Part shown: piece by piece, positions 58,001 to 61,516 of the stretch
Numbering within the stretch: the stretch's first letter is position 1
Layout: each line of letters begins with the position of its first letter
Assembly (NCBI RefSeq): GCF_040222955.1
Contig: NZ_JAVKCA010000018.1
Coordinates: 62,001-126,000, forward strand
Reading direction: 5' to 3'
Origin: Marinoscillum sp040222955
GTDB lineage: Bacteria > Bacteroidota > Bacteroidia > Cytophagales > Cyclobacteriaceae
Length of the DNA stretch: 64,000 bases
The notes under the pieces: model-generated
Told to the model about the DNA's origin: nothing
Database searches by the model: none
Seen by the model: only the letters and a program-made list of their open reading frames with translations
Translations under genes and position numbers: made by a program

Positions 58001-58072
58001 TCCAAAAGCATAAGAAATCGACAAACAAAATAATATGGAGAAAGATAGGAGGTGGTTCCTGTAATTTTTCAT
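40028..58072 (-). CDS. Giant SprB-like T9SS adhesin, 6014 aa, with about 44 SprB-type repeats and lectin-like insertions
   Basis: I chose the ATG at 58072 because it gives a clean signal peptide (KNYRNHLLSFSILFCLSISYAFGQ); the frame runs 43 codons further without adding one. Order of domains: a Ca-binding MopE-like motif NGVDDDGDGYIDCYDGDC at about residue 30; six FG-GAP/VCBS-like repeats with DxDGDG loops (to about residue 470); a CARDB-like region (about 520-680); about 44 repeats of 85-115 residues with the pattern 'C...G......Y.F.WY.G......L..G.YTV.V.d..tGC'. Inserted among these are a jelly-roll (about 720-880), a LamG-like domain (about 1225-1425) and a legume-lectin-like domain (about 2115-2330). 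The last 95 residues are a CHU_C type B sorting domain (KIYNGISSNGDGKNDFMIID to VNGYLELVR). Many paired Cys and Asp-rich loops. Probably a surface or gliding adhesin; the sugar ligand is unknown. Confidence 0.92.
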   Translation of the reverse strand: MKNYRNHLLSFSILFCLSISYAFGQENCTNGVDDDGDGYIDCYDGDCAGGASCSEFYFGNSVLCAEEPTENPTFAIRTEWVSADETANSHALPAIGDIDQDGTPEVVVTNRQAKTVSVLDGVTGQTEFQISLSFEPENAIVLANLENDDCAEMIIVENVGNDIIVYDCNQVEKWRGTSSRNNIGLPAVADFDGDGNVELYYKNEIRNALTGTILVTGSGNWDRDFVHSPIAVDVFGDSDLELITGDDIWSVDLAAGTLTRVADMDTDLAASGFSGSYHPKYYSSWDDQWSAISVADFNLDGNIDVLTSGALGSGYWGTTSVFFWDIANGEVKVYQDAGNNFIRGTGRINIGDTDGDGSLNATYVSDQVLYSLHINPVTGVFEPLWTKAVKEGSSGFTGCSLFDFDGDGAFETIYRSESALLIIDGTDGTTRKTLPCISRTQEEYPIVADIDGDGASEICVACYTSDATPFNPYSNTQYSHIRVFGADGEAWQPSRSVWNQHAYFNVNINDDLTVPLSQQDHTAVFSTDICTTGPNRFLNTFLNQSPFVDETGCPSYVSPDIDLDGASITATASNCPATGFSVSFDISNTGDADISGSLPVTFYAGDPLTSGSTKLNTEVVVLLNFLQGETRTITMDVDGIGGDFELFISLNDFGQTPPITPYSASIPECETDNNIASVSVTHTPFTLTVDKLKDNQKCDPSKPDNGQAQAYFDGTVGGGVETVWFEDFNDPDLNGDKNDTAGDSQWSSSAAGTPSFYGVNNSGFRVWNSGGNNEDKPVTWLSEVIDISGHTDVTFSADMISDGDMEASGKSRDVMRVYYKRNTDADFVLLTEGYGDFEYQQATISGINANSLQIKVTMHSTANDEKFTLDNVSVTGTSGPTTKKFTDVDGFEFYWYNQGDFSTVLFSGSTYPTMADGDYSVVGYTVDGNCYSDTVNITIDLDDVPDFEVHVYEISPLTDCADPDGELRAFAYTQTDGSGDPIDTLEAGYSFTWTLSSDAGGTTIGAGSILSNLEAIGYFVEVEYTLSGCVMTGSEVVSSSLSQPPVPDVSLTHITTCGGTGAASASIGGNTSNYDFQWYIGSTLKPTPDYTTASISSLPAGNYTVRAIEKASSCPGDPVTVTINDNSTGPQPTVTIIQHNTSCETGASNGSASADGDGAGTTSGYTFTWYVGTTTANANKLPGAVPGSSVNGATASGLPDGIYSVTVKKGGCTVKRTFEILEQSSAPEFNFITSVNAGSAINFSNKSWIEIPQAIAGWEEITLSYWVYLANENYLNDHLIFSSGGTGEDQVVLWTDNTDGLAFVVKTEGDGSRGRINTNYKPTGWTQLTGVWSAVTDLNGDGNLGDMAIYADGVLLGTDNYLGNGNGLLNAGTEMYVARDRNLGTNKFEGRFDELRIFNKAFTPLEINEAVCAETVGTESGLIVYYDFDGLSDVSDGANIPNRATGVNSNVNVNTGQSGAFYDGTVQLQAQGTIAYVTSDINCPLGYAQNNTTCDPANPNGSMDLTGKIDPDGGNYEYVLYDGYSTDTELSTITAPSSPIFTGLPAGFYTIEVIDLDTDCSTGTLAFAIADIVDEPSIITTITDDSGCNATGTGQIFVQAYSDNSEPSSYTFELFDGATLDPGSSLGTTTVANGNTGFTYTDLTDGTYRILVTNDDILCDFYKDVIISDVSTTPTISSITAIDNVYCSSNSGFLNVNMPGGTDGDYTYTFYAGETTSDPLIVADTVSDVLNGLAGGKYTVVAKSKTTGCETAPQTKTIIDDPAYPNVVTSEVTPATGCNATAGGGSIEAYVQDPDNPGITYVEPDYSFQWYLGSVAPGNEVDVANDGDQSTATNLPSATYYVVVTDTETGCVTSTANITLSQTPIKPVLTVNTLTPNTTCDPTGTTGPTGGVSVNVSFNGSAVVDPDASGYTFTWYEGSGTGGQNITIDGTSNGSTPSGESTSSISNITNMTYTVVAVGPNGCSSDPIQGVVAYSPANPQIDTISISNNTVCDVAVAGNYDGEIVVSPVTGVVSDYEFLWYEGVGTAGTQVTNTTTSDDVINEASAYYLEGSPTGKKYTLEMTNLGNGCVSEFSFEIKDIPAQPIIVLNESEVRNNTTCSDSPNGSIVAAIDLNNAVVNGRANDEIFQNISSCNTSVLDNATEVGANGFQLTTETNNQFGRIWLGDSIDLAEPLRLDFRILLGSRDANGADGIAFTMHRDPRGYDARGRVGGDLGVGQVLGGGSFTKIQPAVSIEFDTWDNGSSDPSYDHTNLFFNGDITTTALGVSMGSLPQIHASKTNVEDGDTLDVSILVTQSGSDQVFELWVEGSLRFIYTGDVINDIFGGESKVIGGFTSSTGGSYNNQAVFLEPVLGEYDFAWTDNLGNPVGGNVPFICGVGPGDYTLTVTNSSTGCVSDTETFTVEDELTAIDAELTITQQPSACSGGTPDGIITAVVNNDDGGDYSFKFYSGSGVGADGTELNGVDTLNPVLNGRAAGIYTVKVTDLQDPDGSCYATDEVNLLVNKPVVVLSGTAYGVTDCGTLSNGSYKINSLTEDGIPGNVGDYEFDVYDGDGDFVNTYTSDSITNLSEGGYSIIPVNPSTNCEFSGHNINIGDAIVLPSATLNPIGAGSNTANNTVCDTTYVTTGDSYNGAIEVTPDAGVAADYTFTWFFGASTNAGDALLTQLPNAVIETGDTLIRNIPGGTYTLVMQNTANACRDTLEFDILSTPAANPVIDNTTPGVDYIVSDVTACNADNGSIEILEVDGSTNLAGKYFLWYAGSDTTGTQVAGHDSTALVTGLATGQYTVFVADSTSGCTSTPVSFFVDESFDLPTAVKDVANSDKNTVCDVSLTSSGRYNGLLAIDPTGAPSDYTYAWYLGTDTTGNLLPNDALIANADTLSDANFIYLDSIIGGTYTLLLENRLNGCSDLLQFNLADSAATPQVPATDAAVDTVDVTVCIDALTYPNGEIQLIGSELIPADGDFQVKWYYGSTVNSAKLISNGNNMGTLRGVGAYNASVDLTDSLHLINVDPGNYTVEIIDLNTGCTSVKLTIPVAQDTESFTADAGVIQDQFSCNVSAPIGKIGAEQIGGSSTYTYQWFKGASISPSNMIVNDGVPTGLAGYTTVTSNAAGDTISNLPSGLYRVKIIDDATSCYSTDQVTIVESIPSFSFTLDQTDQTRCNLGNGSASIDALTVNFTNGVPRGYSDIADTTYQWYQGQTANAGSILPGETSDTLINRDADWYTLIVSSSLGCTSSAKSIEIIDAVSGIGPTIDITYEELPDGCDGIGGRIRADFGIGGDTYSYFWYEGSYDYTNLTNDPDSSLVLVDGDGLVNDPSSTAVIDTSSTATTATLDNIVTGLYTVVAISQTTGCRYQETYYLPFNGIQATTTLTIKHVRSCPDDGQAFVSLADNIRITYTTSTGSFTLLDTLQQGGSVAILNDTTANSFQASMISGPTFVDGVNITGPSGSLTGGINISEEGNGTTGEVDDIGTYIVYLYAGDGVPADRHAPYNVINSEGDVLRFPYYYDSDDGIIYDGDNNVLDSTVPIINGATVAEFSFLPSGAYTAIAQQDPALSGGNECWTLAATDSVYQKAFDPVIDSTGVKNNTVCDPDFAGSYNGNVYVRVRKDAAPDSTTIAFDFHWFIGSDVSGGLHHTDNVTDPGPYESLFSDAGDTLAPGDYTVVIETISSLVGNNGCTADTLTLTIQDAPEDHNLFNVHWVDLTDCSPSNQGIIAVSSDSMLTGNVNQYEYLFLANYPGTIPADTIKDFSSDTTINMQNPGIYYVQARHLTTGCITDPVQVEIDSITTLPEVTVTLNTIDNSCDGTDNNGLGQIDFTIENVTATDGDFYYKWFVGSDTTGAVVTGGTINNITGTVNIVSGGTYSATLENVDGGLYTLAVIDRSKPDSLCFVSSTFNLLEDTKVISVSKADGDVVKGDNNNCAGTPNGYITINTVREDGVPTVINGNYTINWPAYVAAAGTIGTTGAVASDSVYALPSGTYKFTISNNITLCESDSISVTIADDTENPLIELVTLSDDTFCDPTADTGDGELEVKITGTPGVDVTEYLFRWWAGTDTTIAAMEITNAANFGGTIDVTTADSSAIEGLPSGQYTVVAYDANDPYNGCKSVATYTLKEDNPVYQIKLADIVTKDNDNCTGTTNGYIAIREIYVDGVAVDLATNGADYTFTWSGNTTAGDGTLETVNAVGDSIGTVGAGTYTVFVTNTSLNGNACSSATVSVTIADDTENPLIELVTLSDDTFCDPTADTGDGELEVRITGVGAVNTAEYIFEWWVGTDTTVATGTRVSSLGGTVDVDVATKADSSLVTGLPSGQYTVVAYDANDPYNGCKSSASYTLKEDNPVYQIKLADIITTDDTNCDNNNANGTIKLARIFKDGIAVDLSVSGGDYAFTWAGLNAGANQFTVNSANDSVSNVLPGTYTVYVENLVDDLCRSQVVNVTVGQDGIEPTFDTPVVTEDTYCTGGNASVTLAILAPDTDEADYDFSWYEGTGTAGTFRADLSGVGNFSATNLNAGFYTIVVTAQATASEGTGCTDMIVVEVEDNPDVIKIAANQIVGIPITDCSPHNGQVVVNNVTLNGALVGTAGYTFTLFESDGVTPSASTFTGASTSADLSPGTYFVSANDAVTGCTTPLRSVIIDYDTEQPSLSIALDRLNSSCDVANADGQLTLSITGADMDANYTIDWYLGTVSNPGSAVLLTDGVPSGAGFTPSITISGTTPPTSTISGLATARYFARVTDTTNPNANCNNVIAKSVLQDSTFAISMTLTPSSQTNCTANGEVVINSITLTTQDGPISVSGEAVDGGVANLIGTYDLQLLNSNQQLITAVTTDADLQGLSEGNYFISATHQLYDCESNSFPFQVQENIAYPEASVTTIEPNTSCTSTGVGSIEITLETGGVANAYTVDWRNGSLPTSPAVTPAEGTASSSANTFTLSGLSAGNYTAVITDGVGGCSVNFTYEVLDNLSFPTINIPDAQVTHNTLCGAGNGAVTIDDNDITYQGAAGLVADYDWTITSSIGQAGVSQVLNAPASISLSNLLPDTITFLATHRVTGCSNGSIDLIILDRSRLPEIDSLVMIPNANCDGGGIAQGLIEIRQIDGIAPSAGNYDYQWYVGTSASAGNEVSAVLGESDSTELVQNLPDDFYTVEITNNNTGCVSTQTIEVQNDPDYPIIISYEVNKNLTCFTVGNGSFVITQIRYQGTDLSMGSSADSLTMVSDYTLLLFASDGVTPIADGNPATAMKLDSLGAGTYFAAIRKNDSNCDSEKVQFVIEDNPFYPEIQIIQVEADSTCSETGTTPNGMLLAIPDKANDPIHIDSSYTFNWYEVDPGTNARITGSLSSNDTLSGQYQGKFEVEVMNVNVGCLSNAYFTLTNVPEELRIVAIDSVSMTACSPSNAFFEVTMINIGNLTDYTYYFYNGDPTLGNPNDSLIYSGPSPILSFNDTGFDVVPDEYYVIAMSNITGCSTGIYQIDITDKTTRPGITLEDFSLQTNCDPDNPNGSLTVSANGSQDNTLYTFEWTNSSGVVVEANNATADSLTADTYTVTITELATGCSVSENYVMIDDYPDPLKLSVTSEGNSNCVNPDGRLAAKVNNIPDGKSASDYQFYWFIGDQTAGTPDPTQADWIGTVYSGLEAGTYTIYVVDGTDAFCTSVPQAVTVKDLRDTPEFRVDVINDVTICYPTLPNGRATIGFTEGELFRYTFHWYEGAISDTTGFTPFVSNKQSVDSLNIGVFTTVAIDKITGCIGYQQFNIMDATETVGLPTVVKISDRTNCILPDGRALARVNGNTEGYTFNWYEQGNLSTPVFTGSDVSTLDTTTYLVEAIKISTGCVSARVPVEILNGIEAPEFEVFTTGSICLRTEDGAANQFNGTADIYFEVFHEIDTISWINPDGISVSSDVKLIGAEPGLWSVWFRSDNGCDYTREFEITAALKIYNGISSNGDGKNDFMIIDCIDYFPNNRVSIYNRDGSLVYETKGYNNIDRRFDGTSNVGRNALKLPVGTYFYFIDKGDGTEVVNGYLELVR
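45321..45424. repeat. 104-bp identical direct repeat inside the giant adhesin gene, copy 1
   Basis: This block is base-for-base identical to 45981-46084, exactly 660 bp away, and encodes the junction of two SprB-type modules (ENPLIELVTLSDDTFCDPT). 660 bp equals two modules (220 residues), and the flanks are also similar, with the next module start (near 45061 and 45724) spaced 663 bp. Confidence 0.9.
45981..46084. repeat. 104-bp identical direct repeat inside the giant adhesin gene, copy 2
   Basis: Second copy of the 45321-45424 block, same orientation. The identity at synonymous positions shows a recent duplication or gene conversion of a two-module unit, in contrast to the other modules, which have diverged widely. 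Confidence 0.9.
51090..51720 (-). other. Legume-lectin-like domain inserted in an SprB-type repeat of the giant adhesin
   Basis: About 210 residues. The sequence starts DEIFQNISSCNTSVL and includes LRLDFRILLGSRDANGADGIAFTMHRDP, then QPAVSIEFDTWDN, which matches the L-type lectin core with its conserved 'DGiaF' and 'v.iEFDTw.N' metal and sugar-site strands, and FELWVEGSLRFIYTGD near the end. It splits a repeat module: the Cys-rich start of the module is before it and the GPGDYTLTVTNSSTGC end after it. Confidence 0.78.
53790..54390 (-). other. LamG/concanavalin-like domain inserted in the giant adhesin
   Basis: About 200 residues: INFSNKSWIEIPQAIAGWEEITLSYWVYLAN, then VVLWTDNTDGLAFVVKTE, WTQLTGVWSAV, MAIYADGVLLGTDNYLG and FEGRFDELRIFNKAFTPLEINE. 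This is the usual LamG/laminin-G-like jelly-roll found in bacterial surface proteins that bind glycans. Confidence 0.8.
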
Positions 58073-58291
58073 AGTTAAAATGGTGATAGAATTATGCATA
58101 AATACAGCCTGGCGCGCGTAAGTAACCCATTGAGCAATGTACGAAAACGACCTGAAAACCAAAAGGTATAATCGACGAACCAAAAGTAATAAATAAATCA
58201 ATGCATAAATATATTAATATATAATTGCATTATACTAATATAATATTCTTGATTTAATCAAAATAAGTATTTGAATTGTAATATCCGGTGA
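58073..58291. other. AT-rich spacer between the two CHU_C genes
   Basis: 219 bp, with a -7-like element for the giant gene (58181-58188), two copies of the motif ATGCATAAATA (58094 and 58201) and an AT-only stretch around 58208-58245. I see no RNA gene. It makes separate transcription of the giant/SprF pair plausible, although all four T9SS genes lie on one strand. Confidence 0.5.
58181..58188 (-). promoter_or_regulatory. Candidate -7 element for the giant adhesin operon
   Basis: Minus-strand TACTTTTG matches TAnnTTTG exactly, about 110 bp before the chosen ATG at 58072, giving a leader of about 100 nt. There is no TTG at the -33 spacing. It supports the chosen start: a start at 58201 would lie upstream of this promoter. 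Confidence 0.35.
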
Positions 58292-61200
58292 TTACCGGGC
58301 AAGCAAAATTGATCCGGTCATGTTATATCTGGAGTTATCACACCTCATAATAAAATAATAAATTCCTTCAGGAACTTGTGATGATCCATTGTTGAGGTTA
58401 CCATTCCAGACACAATTATCCTGAAAAGGAGAGGATCCCTTGAACACATAAGCACCTCTCTGATCTACGATATACACCGTGCATCCTTCCAGACTGTTTG
58501 TGTTTAGTATCTCCCAACATTCGTAGCCAAGTCCATCGCCATTGGGAGAGAAAGTCTTCCTTGCAATCACTCCCGGGGTTTCTATTACCAAAGTAGCTGT
58601 GGTTTCACAACCGTTAACTGCATCAGGCCCGGTGAGTGAGATAGTCGTGTATCGTGCACGAGGGTAGGCAGTAACGGTTTCAGAGGTAGTATTGTCCAGT
58701 ATTTCTGAAGGCTCCCAGCTGTAGCTGGAACCATTTTGAGCAGTTAGAGTAACGGTAGAAACTCCATCAGCAAGGCGGATAGTATCATCCACTATGGTAG
58801 CTTCTGGTGAAGTGATACCCACTCGGGAGTTGGCATAATTGGAGATCGTTACTTGAGATTGCACATCGCAACCAAGGTTTGTGACCATGTCAACTGTAAT
58901 CGTCACATCTTCCTCATCCGGATCAGTTTTGGCATAGGTGAAGTATGAAGTGTCTCCCGTAGACCAGTTATAGGAGAGATAGTTTTGAGGGAGTTCCAGT
59001 CTTAAACTGTCCAATGGGCATTTTTCTGAGCCTTCCGGTAAAATAACATCAACTTCAGGTATGTCTGAAATAGTAATGGTTTTTGTAAATGCGTCTGCAC
59101 AGGACTCTACGGTTTCGTATGTAGTATTGAGTGTCACGTCGTATGTGCCGGGAGTATTGTAAGTATGCGCTGTTGCCAGTTGATCATCCGTGGTTCCGTC
59201 TCCGAAATCCCACTCATAGAGTAGGTCAAAGCCATTTTGACCAGTACTGGTCGCGTTAAAATCGATTGGTTCACCCACGCATATTTCATCGACAGAAGTA
59301 AAATTGCTAACTGGTAAGGTGACGGCATTCAGGGGATAGGCTGAGCTTTCCTTGTCACATCCACTGGCATCTGAAATCACCGACACTGTATAGTCACCGG
59401 TGAGGGATGCTACAAATGTATTAGAGGTAGCTCCGCTAATATCAGCGCCATTTCTTTTCCATTGGAAACCAAACCCAGAATAGCTGGGCACTTCCAATTC
59501 AACGGTAGTGGTTTCGCAAAAGTCGTCTGCACCATTATTAAAAATACCTACTGTTGGTGGTTCATCCACCGATACCGAGATGGATCCCACCTCACTCACA
59601 CAACTTCCTGCTTGAAGTACTCGCAATTGATAAACTCCCGCATTTGAGGAAGATGCGGAAGAAATCTCCAGTGTATTGGTGGAGAGGGTGGTTTCTGTGC
59701 CGTCTGGCAAAATCCAGAGGTATTCGTCCCTATTGGCTGTGGCGGTAAGGGTGAACGGGTCTCCGGCGCAAATAACACCTGACGCGCTATTGACGATAGA
59801 GGGAGCAGGGGGCGGTGTACCTCCTGTTAGGTTAAACGTTTGTGTGCCTATATCGGTACAACTTCCATCATTGGCCGTAATGGTTACCTGAATGGTAGCG
59901 GTCGTTCCGGAGTTCACAGTCACACTGGTGGTCCTGCTTCCGTTGGTATTGATGGTGGCATCTCCTGCAGATACAGACCAATTGTACGTGGTTTGCAATG
60001 ACCTGGTGGCGGAGAGGGTAAAGGCATTACCTACGCAGAAAGTGAGATCGGAGGGACCAATAGTAGGGGTCAAACAATTTTTATTAAGTAGTACGGTGAG
60101 GTTTCCAAAAGCAGTTTGTTCACTTTTATTAGCAGTGGCAAAATCCGGTTTGGCATCTCCATTGATATCGAAGATGGTAATGTTTCTGTTTCCTGAATTG
60201 GTGCTAATACTTTTTGTATCAAAGCTCAGGTTGCCACCGGATGTGGTATTTTCCAGAATAGTGATACCCCCGGAGGTAGAAGTTACCGCGAGATCCGTTA
60301 TTCCGTTCCCATCGAGATCAGCTGCTTCCAGTCCCCAGGCATCCTGTACATTGGATACTGTAACGGGGGTAGCATCAAAACTCACTGTATTGACAGTTGA
60401 GGAGTTTATAAAGATATCAAGCTCATCAGAAACAGAACTGGTGGTGATGATTTCCTTTTTGCCATCCATGTTTAAATCTGCGAGGATTACATTCAGCCGG
60501 GTAGAAGTTTTGTTCAAAACCTGCTGACTCATTTTGATCACTCCCGGGCTGCTTTCATTTTGGAGCACATAAACAAAATCGTTTTCGGCAGCAGAGATGG
60601 TGACAATATCATTGAGTCCATTTCCATTAATATCTCCAGCATCCAACCCACTGGCATGCACCGCACCTGTCACGGTAATGCTCACAGGGTTGTCGAATGT
60701 AATGGTTGCTCCGGTTGATATGTTTCTAAAAATAAAAATGATGTTATCGGTCTCATTCCCAACGACCAAATCATTCTTACCATCACCATCAATGTCTATA
60801 ATTTTGAATCTCTTTGGATTTCGAATGTTGCCATCATTTTGCTTGGGCAGAATGAATTGAGTTCGGGTGAAACTAATGGTTCCAACGGTGCTAACATTTG
60901 TGTAAACAGAGATGACTTCCTGGTTGGATGTGAAAACCAGATCTGGAAGACCATCACCGTTCAGGTCTCCGCACTCGGTGCTAATGGTAGAAAAGCCATT
61001 GGAGATATTTGTTCTGGTAAAGTCCGGGGTGGTGAGGGTAGAGGCATTCTTGAAGATACTTACGCTCGTGCCAAAGTTATTCGCTACAGCCACATCTTTC
61101 AGGCCATCGCCATCAAAATCGCACGCACAAAGATCATAGGTATACTGCTGCCCAGTAGTGAAATCAAACTGGCTGCCGACGGAAGCAACCTCAAAGCCAC

Positions 61201-61516
61201 TACCGGAGAAACTGGGAGTAAAGACCTGACTTGACATTCCGGAAAGTCCGGTGGATTTATCCAGAACCTGAACAGGTCCATAGGTTGCTGATGAAGGAAC
61301 CGTCACCTCGATGAGCGTGGTAGTGGTGTTGGTAATGACTGCAATTCCGCTACCAAAATTCACCTGCATGTTACCGGGAGAGAAACCGGAACCTGAAATA
61401 CTCACAGGCTCTCCCACAGTAGCAGAAGTCTTATCTATGTTATTCACAAATGGACGCTGCTGAGCCCATAGAATAAAACTACATATCGTCAATCCTAAAC
61501 TAAAAAGGTATTTCAT
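58292..61516 (-). CDS. T9SS substrate with IPT/TIG, FG-GAP, PKD/Ig and CHU_C domains
   Basis: 1074 residues. Signal peptide MKYLFSLGLTICSFILWAQ. An IPT/TIG-like Ig domain follows (about residues 22-105, ATVGEPVSISGSGFSPGNMQVNFG), then about six FG-GAP/VCBS repeats with Ca-type DFDGDG/DINGNG/DLNMDG loops (about 115-470), Ig-like domains (about 480-740), a PKD domain (LLYEWDFGDGTTDD to YNTPGTYDVTL) and a further Ig-like part. The C-terminal CHU_C type B domain has KTFSPNGDGLGYECWEI and ends GSILLAR. It is a secreted or surface-attached structural protein. Its ATG shares a base with the stop of the upstream PorP-SPOR gene (TAATG), so the two are translationally coupled. Confidence 0.92.
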   Translation of the reverse strand: MKYLFSLGLTICSFILWAQQRPFVNNIDKTSATVGEPVSISGSGFSPGNMQVNFGSGIAVITNTTTTLIEVTVPSSATYGPVQVLDKSTGLSGMSSQVFTPSFSGSGFEVASVGSQFDFTTGQQYTYDLCACDFDGDGLKDVAVANNFGTSVSIFKNASTLTTPDFTRTNISNGFSTISTECGDLNGDGLPDLVFTSNQEVISVYTNVSTVGTISFTRTQFILPKQNDGNIRNPKRFKIIDIDGDGKNDLVVGNETDNIIFIFRNISTGATITFDNPVSITVTGAVHASGLDAGDINGNGLNDIVTISAAENDFVYVLQNESSPGVIKMSQQVLNKTSTRLNVILADLNMDGKKEIITTSSVSDELDIFINSSTVNTVSFDATPVTVSNVQDAWGLEAADLDGNGITDLAVTSTSGGITILENTTSGGNLSFDTKSISTNSGNRNITIFDINGDAKPDFATANKSEQTAFGNLTVLLNKNCLTPTIGPSDLTFCVGNAFTLSATRSLQTTYNWSVSAGDATINTNGSRTTSVTVNSGTTATIQVTITANDGSCTDIGTQTFNLTGGTPPPAPSIVNSASGVICAGDPFTLTATANRDEYLWILPDGTETTLSTNTLEISSASSSNAGVYQLRVLQAGSCVSEVGSISVSVDEPPTVGIFNNGADDFCETTTVELEVPSYSGFGFQWKRNGADISGATSNTFVASLTGDYTVSVISDASGCDKESSAYPLNAVTLPVSNFTSVDEICVGEPIDFNATSTGQNGFDLLYEWDFGDGTTDDQLATAHTYNTPGTYDVTLNTTYETVESCADAFTKTITISDIPEVDVILPEGSEKCPLDSLRLELPQNYLSYNWSTGDTSYFTYAKTDPDEEDVTITVDMVTNLGCDVQSQVTISNYANSRVGITSPEATIVDDTIRLADGVSTVTLTAQNGSSYSWEPSEILDNTTSETVTAYPRARYTTISLTGPDAVNGCETTATLVIETPGVIARKTFSPNGDGLGYECWEILNTNSLEGCTVYIVDQRGAYVFKGSSPFQDNCVWNGNLNNGSSQVPEGIYYFIMRCDNSRYNMTGSILLAR

